This document shows, piece after piece, positions 35,520 to 47,470 of a DNA stretch of 64,000 nt. The notes under the pieces were generated by a model that worked only from the letters and a program-made list of their open reading frames with translations, searched no databases and had not been told where the DNA came from. Made by a program: the position numbers and the translations under genes. Origin of the DNA: Corbicula japonica. Its lineage: Eukaryota > Mollusca > Bivalvia > Venerida > Cyrenidae. The stretch lies in assembly GCA_038501625.1 (NCBI GenBank), contig JAZAYU010000113.1, positions 1,736,001 through 1,800,000 of the forward strand, given 5' to 3'. Each line of letters begins with the position of its first letter. The stretch's first letter is position 1.

Positions 35520-35712
35520 CTGTACAACAAGACGTCAACCAGGGTTTTGTAGACGCAGCAGAAATTCCCGTATGTTCAGGACAAACATTTGACCTGGGAG
35601 AAAACTTTCCAATCAGATCCGGTAGCAACTCTCGTATGATGTCATTAGAAGGCGCAACATAACCACCAAAAGAAAGCCAAACATACAAAACAATTTTCAT
35701 CTGCACGATCAT
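35520..35712 (-). CDS. Orphan signal-peptide exon, phase 1
   Basis: The minus-strand exon starts at an ATG (35710-35712) and ends with donor G|GTTAGT after base 35520. It encodes 64 complete codons plus one base. Residues 1-22 (MIVQMKIVLYVWLSFGGYVA and on) look like a signal peptide: a short polar start, a hydrophobic core and small residues. The rest ends in LTSCCT. The phase-1 end fits the phase-1 acceptor of exon A in both receptor-like gene copies, and the join would place CC just before CSCAADC. By position and strand it would belong to copy 1, 32.8 kb upstream of exon A, because copy 2 lies on the other side. It is open with an intact donor. It is not certain that it belongs to either copy. 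Confidence 0.5.
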
Positions 35713-35759
35713 TTTTTTTTTCAATCAACAGCTTTTGACATCAGCATAAACAACCATCA

Positions 35760-38525
35760 GAGTCGGACATTTTCAAACCCTCCAATTTAAAGTTTTAAAT
35801 CAATAGCATTTAAGAAGAGCCTGAACAACAGAATCCGAACATTCATTTTTCTGTTTCGTTTTATATCAAATACTTGCTGATACCTATCAAACGGTACGTT
35901 TCCGCAGCCAATTAAAGGATTAAAGGTTTTCATTGGTATCATCGGAACACACCCTTTTTAACATAATAATCAAGACAGCTGAATGCTGAGTTTTTTTTAT
36001 TAAATAACAAAAGTGCTTCGAAACTTAACCGAACAAAATATGTTAAAACGTGGAGAAAGTGGATAAAATAGTCATGAAAAAGAATGTTAACATGTGGAAA
36101 TGTGAAGAAAACTAATTATTTAATGTAGCTTTTGTAATAAGTTATAGAACATCAAAGTAAGATTTTTTTTAAATTTTATTAACTGTCATTCTTTCATTAA
36201 ACACTAATACTGTGCGAATGGTCGTCGTAAATAAGAGCATGTTAAATGCACCTAATAGGTACATGTGCTAATTGAATGCAGCTTGATATACGATGATTAA
36301 ATGCATTTACATACAGAAGAGAGTGTCAACAGAAACAATGTGATGATTTAATGAATTTTAATTCTTACTAATCAAAGCCTGGCACAGCTGGTGTAGGCCT
36401 TTAATCAAATGTGGCATGCATTAAATCGATGCACGAAAATTAATGTATTAGTACAAATTAGGGAGATTTTACGTCATTCAAGCGAAAATTTACGAGCCTT
36501 AAGAGGACTGAAACAAATAATTGTGATAGAAGAATAGGTCTTTTAGGGAAAGGTACATATGTACGGAACAAAACAACCCACATACAATATTGAATGCGTC
36601 TGATACATAAACTAGACAAATGCCTAACTTCTCGTTAAATAAAAACATTTTCCTATTAAAAATAGTTAATATATAACTTCTATAAACTGGTATTGATAAA
36701 TATTATATACATGCTAATTTTCGGGAAACACAAAGTTTAAATGCTACATAATGTAGCGTATTTATTTCTAGCTTGAAATGCTCAAATGTATTGTTTACAT
36801 AACATATGAAAATAACTTGTGGAGAGATAAACAGTGCTTGAATAATATCTTAAAACTATATGTATTACAAACTGGGTACAGTTGTTGATTTGGAAAAAAA
36901 AACATAACACGAAGTATTTTAAGATAGGACTTAAATCTGAGTAATATAAATGCAATAATAGGTAAATCTCCCCCATAGAATTGTATTCGATAGCTAAACA
37001 GTTGGAAAACAGAGAAATACCACTTAATATTTTACTGGAGAACATAACACAAAAAATGATAATTCCTCAAAGACATTCTTTGATTTACTTCAATTAAAAA
37101 TATTGCGTCTACTGATGTCGGTTAATATTGTGTGCAGACAGACGTCTCCCGCTCCGGACCCTTACATTCTCTAAACAAGTTTCAAGTGCAAACCTTATGC
37201 CTTTCAAACAACCATTAGAAAAGCGAAAAGCGAACATCTTGTAAAAAAAGACACCACAAGATATTTTCTGCGGAATTTTTACATGTTTGCAAAATTTCAA
37301 TCTATAAATTTCAGTTTTTGCAAGACTTTATTCCATTTTCCATAAAAAGAAACACATAAAAACATGAAGATTGCTTTTCGAAAGGTTTGGCTACTTGTTT
37401 CCTTTATGTATTATTAATAAGACTCACATTAAAGATTTTATGCAATAAATACCTTTGATCTTAAGCTGTTATTCAGGGGAGGCGAATCATGCATAGGGCA
37501 ATACAAAAGCTCAAAATTAAAATAATAAATTTTAGGAAAAATACACATTGTGGGCAAGATTTTTGTTAATTGACAGTTCTTGTCAAAAAAAGTAAAAACT
37601 GAAATAGAAAAAAACCTACATCTATGACCTGACCCATTTTATTATAACACTGTGGCCCCAGTGCGATTTGTTACAATGTCGTTATTGCAGATGGAGTAAC
37701 TTAGTAAGATATCAAAAACCCAGCGTTGGAGATAAAATTTGTATCTTTTGAAAAATATCTTTGCTTGCTGAATATTTAATCTGGAGGTTATCTATTTAAT
37801 TGATATTAATTTGTGAAGGTTTACCAATTGTATAAAAATAGATCTACCACATGTAGTTATAATTTGCTGTAAAGGATACACAGTTAGTAATCGTTTGTTT
37901 AAATAATCTTTTTAATACGTTTAAATAATGCAATATGCAAAAGAGTGACAATTGCAATAGCAACATTCAGACAACACAGCCTCCATACACAGCCAAAAGC
38001 ACAGAGGAAAAGACAACATAGCTTAGGTTAGAGAGAACAAGGTCTTAAAGTGCAACAAACCTCGCCCCAACAATTTTCTTATAATTCTCCTAACAAACAA
38101 GCAAGTACGAGTTGTCTTGGTGAATAAGCTCCAACCCACCCATCAACTTGACCATGTTGTGATCAAAAGAACCCAAACATATAAACATGAAAAGTTAATC
38201 ACGTTGACAAGCATAAAGGTGGGGACACATTGACCTTACTGAGACCAGTGCACCTGGAATAAATTAGCAAGAGCAAGATGACATGGACATAAGAAACATA
38301 TCGAGCTTCTTCTTCGAGGTTTTACTGTATTGTTATAATAGTGATGAACAGAACATGACATTTAGCATATCAGGTTCAGAAGGCTCACCATTTACACAAG
38401 GCAAATACATGTTGATGGTTCACATAAATTTTATTTTCAAGATGAAAATAAGTGTGATTTTCATTTCCAAGGTCAATATAAGATTTAGAAACATAAAGGT
38501 CCGGGTTGAACAGGAAACGGTCTGA
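35760..38525. other. No gene seen; trace of family B near 37975-38015
   Basis: AT-rich. The only repeat noticed is ACACAGCCTCCATACACAGC with AGAGGAAAAG, a fragment of dispersed family B. Confidence 0.5.
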
Positions 38526-38545
38526 GTTAAAAAAAAAAGAAAAAG

Positions 38546-38617
38546 ATGGAAGTCAGCCGGGAATCGAACACGGACGGCTGTGTGGTAGGCGAGGATTCTG
38601 CCACTGAATCATCCATG
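38546..38617 (-). tRNA. tRNA-Gly-like sequence, probably a tRNA-derived pseudogene or SINE head
   Basis: On the minus strand the A box GATTCAGTGGCAGAATCCTC and B box TGTTCGATTCCCGGC follow tRNA-Gly closely, and the anticodon loop CTACCAC would give an ACC anticodon. The acceptor stem pairs only partly (ATGGA with TCCAT). An oligo-T tract (complement of 38529-38544) lies directly downstream as a possible pol III terminator. The mismatched stems make a working tRNA doubtful. Confidence 0.5.
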
Positions 38618-38774
38618 TTTTGGTTAGACATGAATTTAAACAGGGACACGATTTTGCTACGCTGTGACCTTGACCTTCAAGATAGCGAAGCAAATTTGAA
38701 CGCGACACGTCGTTTCATTATGGTGATCTTTTCTGGGAATGTTTTAAAATCCGACTTCAAATAAAAAATGCTAT

Positions 38775-38882
38775 GGGTCGGACACAAATACGGGACGTAC
38801 GGACTGACGACCGGACGGACAATCCGGCGACTATATCTATATGCTCTCTCTAATTTTTTCGGGGGGGGGGGCATAAAAATTA
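38775..38882 (-). repeat. Fragment related to the Helitron-like element at 39463
   Basis: Contains, on the minus strand, TTTTTATGCCCCCC followed by a GTCCGTCCGGTCG-type stretch, as at the start of the element at 39463-39743. The 3' end was not found. Confidence 0.5.
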
Positions 38883-39462
38883 CAATATCAATATTTTCTG
38901 AATTGCAATATACGAGTATCAATGTGAAATGTAATTGTTATCGTGTTCTTCAGTCACAGATTTCTTTTCTAAGATTACAACTGAGGCTGGCTTGCAATCG
39001 TTCAAAAATTTATTTGTAGTTTTTTTTTTTGAAAATTAATGTGTTCCATTCGGTATGACATCATAAAGTTCAGCGGACGATACTGGGTATTATGCGTTTA
39101 ACGTGAATAAATATATAATGTAGTTAAATATGTTTCAAAGTTGAGTGCGTTCGTGTAAAAGTAGCAAATAAAACGATAAAAATGTCTAAATACTCAAATA
39201 AACTTGGCTTTCAAGAGCATCATTATTTACAAAATTGTAAAAACGTATTTTAGTTTATTTGATAACAATGCATTAAACTCAGTTACGTGACTCAAACAAA
39301 TCAACGATATCGGGAAATGATTGAGTCTATAAATAAGTATGTTATCATAACATGGACTACAATCCGACAAACTAAGACGGAAATTTAACGAAAGAAATAA
39401 CAGTTGTCAGTGTTTTAAAATATTCGGATATTTATATCACAATATTTTATAAATTTGTCGTA

Positions 39463-39743
39463 TCTAGTTTTTATGCCCCCACAAAGTAGTAGGCATATAG
39501 CGTTGCACTCGTCCGTCCGTACGTCCGTCCGCCGGTCCGTACGTCCCCAAATCTTGTGGCATCAACTCCTCTTAAACTATAAGGCAAGTTTCTTTCAAAC
39601 TTGCACAGAAGATCAAACAGGATGTGTAGATGATCGTAAAGAAAGGATTTTTTCCTGCGACCCTTTTTACCAGAGTTATGACCCTTTTTATTAAAAATTA
39701 TGTTGCAGAATTGGGGGCATCAGTGTCCGAGGACACATTCTAG
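39463..39743 (+). mobile_element. Non-autonomous Helitron-like element, 281 bp
   Basis: It begins TCTAGTTTTTATGCCCCC, has a run of GTCCGTCC units, and ends with the short hairpin TGTCCGAGGACA, then CATTCTAG. A 3' hairpin a few bases before CTRR, a 5' TC, and insertion between A and T are Helitron hallmarks. No coding sequence. Confidence 0.55.
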
Positions 39744-40720
39744 TTTACTTTGATTTGTTTCATTTATTTAATTCAATTAAGCTTAGACATTTCAATTTCA
39801 GATAAGTAATGTTAAGCTTAATCAATCAAACAAAATGCTGATCCCATTATGGAAAAACTTACAAGTAAAAAAACAAACAGACATTATTTATTAAAGTGAA
39901 ATTTTCCAAAACAATATTTGGCAATTTCCTCATCGTTAATGGTATTTTAAAACAGTTATCGATTTATAATATGCTACAGCCATTAAATATATTGTTATCA
40001 AACTGACAAAATGGCTGCCAAACACAGTGTCACAACAACGTTTCACTACCACTTTTTCTCTTTACATTTACGTTTGAACTAGGTTGGGTAGAAAGCGATC
40101 ACAATAAATGATAGAATTAAAAAGGTGAAATTTCCAATAATGAATTAAAAAACATAATGCATAGTGATTTCCAAAATTGGTAAACAATGACAAAGCTTTT
40201 GTCAAGTTTGAGATTTCTAAACATGCTTTCATCATATGCTTCACAGGCAGGAATATCTGAGACTAAGCAATGTCCTACTAGGTGGTTAATCACTCATTTT
40301 TGACCAGAAAACTCACTTCCAATTATCATGAAAGGTCCGGTAAGTTTTTAAACTTAATGGTCATCTCATTATCACAAAAGCTATAATTGCATTATGTTTA
40401 ATTTAATAGACTTGAAATCATAACTACAAAATGAGATTGTTTATTGTCGCTTAATATTAATTTTACAGCAATGGCTATTTGTTTTTGAAAATGAATTAAA
40501 GATGGATAATAATAATAGTAGTTCATTGGTTATTAAAAAGAACTTTTGCAAACTACTTTGTTCCATCCAAACTTTGTAGTGAATAGATAAAATCTGATCC
40601 GGAAAAATTCTCTCCCCCATAATTTTGCATGTATGGACAAAATCCCATCTAAATTATTTAAACGAATAACTCATGAATACAGTTAATACAGACTTTATTC
40701 TATATTAATGCAATATAAAT
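39744..40720. other. No gene seen
   Basis: AT-rich sequence between the Helitron-like element and the 45-bp satellite. Confidence 0.5.
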
Positions 40721-40723
40721 TCA

Positions 40724-41647
40724 AAGTTCAGCATCATAAAACTACTAAAGAGCATTTGGCGATATTAATGTTCTGCATCATAAAACTACTAAAAAAGCAT
40801 TTGGCGATCAGTAATGTTCAACATCATAAAACTACTTACAAGCATTTGGCAATCAGTTAAGTTCAACATCTTTAAACTAGTTGCAAGCATTTGGCGGTCA
40901 CTTATGTTCAACATCATGAAACTACTAACAAGCAGTTGGCGGTCAGTTATATTCAACATCATAAAACTACTAACAAGCATTGTGCGATCAGTTTAGTTCA
41001 ACATCATGAAACTACTAACAAGCATTTAATGGTCAGTTATGTTCAGGATCATGAACCTACTAACAAGCCTTTGACGATCAGTTATGTTCAGCATCATGAA
41101 ACTTCTAACATGCATTTGACGATCAGTTATGTTCAGCATCATAAAAGTAATAACAAGCATTTTACGATCAGTTATGTTAAGCATCATGCAACTAGTAACA
41201 AGCATTTGGCGATCAGTTATATTCAGCATCATGTTAATACTAACAAGCATTTGGCGATCAGTAATGTTCAGCATCATAAATATACTAACAAGCATTTGGC
41301 GAAAAGTTATGTTCAATATCATGAAACTACTAACAAGCATTTGGAGACGATCAGTAATTTGACTCATCATGAAACTACTAAAAGCATTTGACGGTATTAA
41401 TGTTCAGCATCATAAAACTACTAACAAGATTTTGGCGATCAGTAATGTTCAACATCATGAAACTACTAACAAGCATTTGGTGGCGATCAGTAATGTCACA
41501 TATCATGAAACTACTAAAAGCATTTGGCGGTATTAATGTTCAGCATCATGAAACTACTAACAAGCTTTTGGCAATCAGTAAAGTAAGAAGTATAAAACTA
41601 CAAAGAATCATTTAGCGATCAATTATGTTCAGCATCATGAAACTACT
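40724..41647. repeat. 45-bp satellite, left block (about 20 units)
   Basis: Consensus unit: AGTTATGTTCAGCATCATGA, AACTACTAACAAGCATTTGG, then CGATC. A few units are shortened near 40770, 41395 and 41535. Because 45 is a multiple of three and the unit lacks stops in several frames, 15-residue repeats (YVQHHETTNKHLA on plus, MLVSSFMMLNITDRQ on minus) can be read on both strands. The array is not a protein gene. Confidence 0.93.
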
Positions 41648-43731
41648 GGTCTAAACATATTTTATTCGCCATAAATTGCAAATAGGTTCGGGCAACAAGT
41701 GATTTCCACGTTAATGACAGCCCTCACCAATAAAGAAATTAACATAATATAGTGGCAAATGAAATTTTAAATAGAGTTAAATTAAAGTTTTATGTAACAT
41801 GACACTGTTGTTGTTGTTCCGTATATCCATGTCTAAGTTAGTAAGACAATTCAAATAAACTAATCACGTGACCGCCCCCCCGCGAGTAGCAAACATCTGA
41901 CAATATCAATATACGCATTTAAACAAGGTTAAACCGATTAGTATCTTTAATGTATTGTTGAACTGCTTTAAATATTAATGTATTTTGCTCAAATGATAAG
42001 TTTGTTCGACCTTGTAATAAGTTATGTATGTTCAGCGGATGAAATTGTCTTGTAGCATGAAACATTTTTATTCTTTGTGTTTGATATAGACTACATCTAA
42101 AGAAGAAATCTTCAGCATTTTCAATATCGTTATTGCATAAACAAGTATAGTTTTCAGTTAGGTGATTCATATATAAATCACCATTTAAATTGCTGCAGTT
42201 ATTGCGTATGCGCGCGTGGTAGATACTCAATGTTCGGTTACCATGTTTGAAGTATTCCGGAACTTCCGGTTGTGGGTATAATTGTATTTTAAGTTTCTGT
42301 TTAAATATCTCAAGCGTTTCTGTTTCTTTAATGTCCGGCGGTAAATTGTTCCACGAGTTGGTAGCTGAAATTACAAAAGAGTTAGAAAAAAGCGCTGTAC
42401 GTCTCGATATTAAATTAAAGTTATCTGAGTTTCTCAAATTGTATGGATTAACGTCTCCGACGATGTTAGGAAAAATATCTGAAAAAGCTCCCGGAATCAT
42501 TCCATTTTTAACTTTATACATTATTATTAGCTTTTGCATTTCTCTTCGTGATGAAAGAGGAACCCAACCTATCTCTTTAATGAGGTTAATAATGGAGACT
42601 GATCTAGTGAGACCTGTCACTACGCGAGCTGCCTCATATTGCAAGCGTTCGAGTTGTGCTTTTTCGTTTTCGTTACAACTATCCCATACGCCTGATGCGT
42701 ATTCAAGAACGGGGCGCAAAAAGGATATATAAATTTGATTGAGCGTATTTCTGTTAACTTTGAACTTAATTGCTTTCATAAGTCCTAAGACTTTCGATGC
42801 GGAATGCATTATATTGTCAATATGGGCATGCCATTTTCCATCATTGCTAAAAGTTACTCCTAAATGTTTATGTGACGAGACAAAGTTTAGATGGACGTCG
42901 TCAAATATTAAGACTGGATTGCGGCTAGTTTTATTGCAAGAAAAGAAAAGAACTTCTGCTTTATCTGGATTGAATTTAACCAGCCATTGTTTTGTCCAAG
43001 CACTGATCATTCTTAGGTCAAAGTTTAAAAAGTCCTCGAGATCATCAATATTAGATGTAGTTTGAGCTAAAGATGTGTCATCTGCAAATAGCAAATACAC
43101 TTAACAAATTGTTCTCTATGTCGTTAACATAGATTAAGAAAAATAAGGGCCCTAGTATAGAGCCTTGAGGGACTCCGGCATTAATAACGTTTTCTTTTGA
43201 GATACTAGAACCTATTGTGACAACCTGTTTCCGAGAACTTAAATAATTTTCTATCCATAATATAATTTTACCATCAATTCCACATTGTTTTAATGTGTAA
43301 AGAAGTCCTTTGTGCCACACCCTCTCAAAAGCTTATTGAAATGTCGCAGAAAATCATCCCCATATATTGTTTAGAGTCTAATGTTTGACAGATTTGATGA
43401 TATATTTCAATAAGTTGGTATACAGCAGAATGCTTACTTCTGAATCCACTATGGTTTTTGAAAATTAGTTCATTGAATTCCAAGTAGTTGTAGAAATGCT
43501 TATATATAATTCTTTCAAGAACTTTTCCCAAACAACTTAAAAGAGATATTGGTCTGTAATTACTGGGCGTATCAGCTTCACCCTTTTGTAATGAAAAATT
43601 GGAATCACATTGGCGGTTTTCCAGACATCTGGAAATACACCTTCTTGAAGAGAGCGATTGAAAATAATGCAAAGCGGTTTACCCAAAGAGTTTGCTGTAG
43701 ATTTGAGCATTTTTGTGCTTATTCCGTCCCG
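41648..43731 (-). mobile_element. 5'-truncated jockey/CR1-type LINE inserted in the satellite
   Basis: The minus-strand element is flanked by TCATGAAACTACT at 41635-41647 and 43732-43744, a plausible 13-bp target duplication, although both copies are also satellite sequence. An AATAAA lies near the 3' end (about 41663); there is no poly(A) tail. The reverse transcriptase region is recognisable, but the 5' part with the endonuclease is missing. Confidence 0.85.
41919..43672 (-). pseudogene. LINE reverse transcriptase, broken by two frameshifts
   Basis: Three frame segments follow one another: 43325-43672, 43078-43320 and 41919-43100. They carry, in order, NYRPISLLS, GFRSKHS, a disrupted DIS-AF motif, GVPQGSILGP and the catalytic FADDTS. 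A long C-terminal region follows, with a Cys/His-containing segment (CLCNNDIENAEDFFFRC) near the end. One base too many near 43327 and a shift near 43095 break the frame. The start is lost with the 5' truncation. The last segment alone is 393 codons and intact to its stop. The motif set is that of jockey/CR1-like non-LTR retrotransposons; finer assignment was not possible. Confidence 0.88.
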
Positions 43732-44772
43732 TCATGAAACTACTAACAATCATTTGACGATCAGTTATGTTCAACTTCATAAAAGTACTAACAAGCAAAC
43801 GGCGATCAGTAATGTTCAGCGTCTTGAAACTATAAACAAGCATTAGGCGATCAGTTATCTTTAGCATCACGAAACTACTAACAAGCATTTCGCTGTCAGT
43901 TATGTTCAACATCTTGAAAATACTAACAAGCATTTTGCGATCACTTATGTTCAGCATCGTGAAAATAATAACAAGCATTCTGCGATCAGTTTTGTTCAGC
44001 ATCATGAAACTACTAACAAGCATTCGGCGATCAGTTATGTTCAGCATCATGAAACTACTAACAAGCATTTAGCTATCAGTTATGTTCAACATATTGAAAT
44101 ACTAACAAGCATTTTGCGATCAGTTTTGTTCAGCATCATGATACTACTAACAAGCATTTAGCTATCAGTTATGTTCAACATCTTGAAACTACTTACAAGC
44201 ATTTGGCGATCAGTTTTGTTCAGCATCATGAAACTACTAACAAGCATTTGTGGGTCAGTCATGTTTAGCATCATGAAACTACTTACAAGCAATTGACGAT
44301 CAGTAATGTTTAACATCAAAAAAGTACTAGCAAGCTTTTGGCGATCAGTTATGTTCAGCATCATAAAACTACTCACAAGCATTTTGGCGATCAGTTAGGT
44401 TCGTTATCATGAATCTACTAACAAGCATTTGGCGATCCGTTATGTTTCAACATTGTGAAACTAGTCGCAAGCATTTGGTGATCCGTAATGTTCATCTTCA
44501 TGAAACTTATAAAAGCATTTGGCGATCAGTTATGTTCAGCATCATTTATTAACAAGCATTTGGTGATCAGTACTTTTCAGCATCATGAAATTACTAACAA
44601 GCACTTAGCGATCAGTAACGTTCAACATCGTGCATCTACTAACAATCATTTTGCGATCAGTTGAGTTCAATATCATGAAACATAAGCATTTGGCGATCAG
44701 TAATGTTCTACATCATGAAAGTACTTACAAGCATTTTTCGACCAGTTATGTTCAACATCATGAAACTACTTT
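43732..44772. repeat. 45-bp satellite, right block (about 23 units)
   Basis: Same unit and orientation as 40724-41647; the LINE insertion split one array. Units diverge more towards 44400-44770, where shortened units appear. Confidence 0.93.
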
Positions 44773-44864
44773 CCTAATGATCATCGCGCAAAACGCCTTC
44801 ATTTCATTGTCCTGAATTGAATCATTTCAGCAACACCTTTGTCGTTCGTTTAAAAAAAGTGAAC

Positions 44865-44985
44865 TATACTTATCAGGAATCACCAAACTCACAAAACCAA
44901 ACCTTCCTAAGCAGCGAAAAAGAGGAGAGGAAAAGAGAGCATGTTTTATAATTATGTCAAATTTTAACAAGACGCCACAGTTAAC
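44865..44985 (+). repeat. Dispersed repeat, family B
   Basis: Contains TATCAGGAAT, GAGGAAAAGAGAGCATG and AATTATGTCAAATTTTAACA, matching the copy at 45440-45560 in part. Confidence 0.55.
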
Positions 44986-45439
44986 AAAATTTAGAAAAAT
45001 TAAAGCAAAAAAAGAAGATATTTCTTGTGAATTCACTACCTAGTATTAGGGTACAAAAGTATGTTCAGAGCTCATCATTTAATATATCATTTTTAAATTA
45101 TTCCTAAAATTCAAAAGAAGCTTTAACTGATGTTTCTGTTTGCCAATTCATATTATAAAAAAAATGTCAAAAATATTATTTCAGTCGGAGTATATTTGAT
45201 TAGAATTTGATAAGCGTGATGTGGTTTACATACGCAACTAGATGGGGATGTATTAAGTGGAACATACTGCGTACTGATATCTCTTTCTTTTTATTATATC
45301 TATCCTTCCCGCCCCAAACAAGTACGAGGGGTGATCGGGAAGTTCGTAGACTGACGCTATAAAATAACAAATATTTTCTATGTACCTTGATATCATATCA
45401 ATGTATGAAGGTTGTTCTATTTTGCACATGTTGTATAAT

Positions 45440-45560
45440 AAAATGAAATATGCATATCAGGAATGGCCACATCCAACATACACAGCCTCCCCACTCTGCC
45501 AAAAAGTAGAGAGGAAAAGAGAGCATGGTATTACAATAATCAGTTTCAAAATGGACGCCA
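45440..45560 (+). repeat. Dispersed repeat, family B, inside the mariner
   Basis: ATATGCATATCAGGAATGGC, then ACACAGCCTCCCCACTCTGCC and GAGAGGAAAAGAGAGCATGG. Related copies lie at 47335-47470 and 54965-55100 (both inverted) and at 62490-62605. Confidence 0.7.
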
Positions 45561-45689
45561 AAAACAAATAACGAAAGTGAGAACTTTGAAATTAGATTAA
45601 ATAATAAAAAAATTACACAACCACAGTAAGGCGAACCCGGAGCACGGCAGCGTTATACAAATTACGTCATAATAACGCCAGAGATTCGT

Positions 45690-46058
45690 TCACACTTCTT
45701 CAGCGTAAACACCACGGATCTGAATGCATTTCCTATGTCTCTGTAACCATTTAGTGTATGTATCACTGAACCAGTCACTTTTGTATGACGAAACAACAGT
45801 TTGTGTGTACATACGAAGCTTGTTCGCGTTCTCAAAGTGCATACCTCGTAGAGCAGCTTTGATCTCTGGGAAAACTTTGAAGTCCAACGGGGCTAGATCT
45901 GGACTGTAGGGTGGATGCTGGAAAATTTCGAAACCAAGTAGTTTCTGTGTAGTACCGGAACTCTGTAGCATTTTAAACGTTTCACTTGGTGTCTTCTCTA
46001 ATCCGACACAAAATTTAATGGCTGCCCTAAACTCGAGTCGCCCGTTGACGTCATGATT
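45690..46058 (-). pseudogene. Mariner transposase, N-terminus fused to C-terminus by deletion
   Basis: The frame reads an N-terminal piece (KFQNHDVNGRLEFRAAIKFC, a mariner-type helix-turn-helix start) and after about 40 residues continues directly with the C-terminal piece HPPYSPDLAPLDF, ending in RHRKCIQIRGVYAEEV. The whole is about 120 residues against about 345 for a full mariner transposase, so roughly 220 residues, including the first catalytic Asp residues, are gone while the frame is kept across the junction. A TAA precedes the N-terminal piece and its start codon is not visible; the first ATG in frame is at 45969-45971. It cannot catalyse transposition but retains part of a DNA-binding region. 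Confidence 0.85.
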
Positions 46059-46453
46059 TTGAAATTTTGTTTAATCACAACGTTATGAACAAATGCTTAT
46101 AATATTCAAACGGAAACACCGATAAACATCAAAATTGACAGATATGAGGTCATAAACGTCAAAAGGCAGCAGACGTTTTCGCAGAGTTATACGTTAAAGA
46201 AATTGCCTTCAAACAAGATGCTTATCAATTATAAAAATGTAGAAAACTGTCTAAGTTTTGACTTGCTCCAGGTTCGCCGATGCGCGTTGCCATGGACCCA
46301 GATTATTAAGCGAATATTAAAAAATTGATATGTTTTGCAAATGAATGTTTGTAAGAAGATGTTAATCAATATTTATTTAAAGTTTGATTGTAATGCGACA
46401 AATAATAATGTCTCTATACTAAAAGTCTACGAACTTTTCGATCACCCCTCGTA

Positions 46454-47330
46454 TTTATACACTAAACAATAAACATAAAACAATAAATATTAAAATTTCA
46501 GTCAACAATGTGGTTTATGTAATAACTGTTATTATAATAGTAATGCATTAGTTCATTTATAAATGGCGTTATAATATCGTTATGATTGTAGAACATCGAC
46601 AGAAATTTTCATTTTTTTATGACGAAAAATAACGATCAGAATACATAACGTAATATGACGTAGTTATGGCATTGCATAGCACACAGACAAATGTAGTAGA
46701 AAACCACACTGTGTGATATGGGTTAACTAATCTGACTCGTTGTATCAATCTTGCAGATACACGGTGTATTTTAAAGATGAAAATTAAGAATAGTGTTCCA
46801 AATTTCGAACACTTTTATCTCGTTTTTGGACTCTAGAATATACGTAGAAAATAAGCTTTCCTAAGAAAAACAAACTTGAAAGGCAGCAAATGAAATGGTT
46901 CTTCTACAACTAATATATTTTCTCTGTATATTGGAAATTAACAAACTTTATTTGTTTAAATTTTATTTTGTTATCACTTTTACTCATTAAAACATCTTTT
47001 TTCACAAGACTTCGCACTAAAAACGTTACGTTGCAATAAAAAAGTATCGTTTTGGTTGATTTTTTGTTAGGGTATTATGCTGTTAAATCAATACAAAAGA
47101 ATGTTAATTACAATGTATTATTAGAAATATTGAAAATATGTTTTTGTATAATTGTGCATATTTATGAAATGCAAGTGAAAGTGAACAAACGGGGTTACCA
47201 GTAAGGGGCCTCAAAAAACGATTAACGCTGTACTATGTTAAAACATGCGTAATTTTATATTAAACTTTTATTTCAATTTGGCATTTTGTTTTTGCCACTT
47301 ACCGTTCCAAAGCGGTAACCACCTTAATTC
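46454..47330. other. No gene seen
   Basis: AT-rich intergenic sequence. Confidence 0.5.
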
Positions 47331-47334
47331 TCAC

Positions 47335-47470
47335 TTTCGTAAATTGTTTGTGGCGTCCTTTTTGAAACTGATTATTGTAATTCCATGCTTTCTTTATCTC
47401 TTTACTTTTTGGCTGTGTGGGGAGGCTGTGTCTGCTGGATGTGGCCATTTCTGATATGCATATTTCATTC
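47335..47470 (-). repeat. Dispersed repeat, family B (inverted)
   Basis: TTGGCTGTGTGGGGAGGCTG, then GATGTGGCCATTTCTGATATG, the reverse of the copy at 45440-45560. The open frame at 47245-47454 overlaps it and is not a gene. Confidence 0.65.

Larger units (their letters stand above)
45325..46451 (-). mobile_element. Internally deleted mariner transposon
   Basis: Inverted ends CGAGGGGTGATCGGGAAGTT and its counterpart CGAGGGGTGATCGAAAAGTT (right end, complement), followed by CGTAGACT, are flanked by TA at 45323-45324 and 46452-46453. The ends and the transposase remnant identify a mariner. A family B repeat lies inside, at 45440-45560. Confidence 0.92.

Noticed and set aside
40891..41391. 166-codon open frame with HETTNKHLA repeats as a repeat protein
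   Set aside because: It is the 45-bp satellite read in a stop-free frame; the opposite strand is equally open and no start context or neighbouring exon supports it.
40724..44772. CRISPR-like array
   Set aside because: The repeats are contiguous 45-bp units without unique spacers, in a eukaryotic genome.
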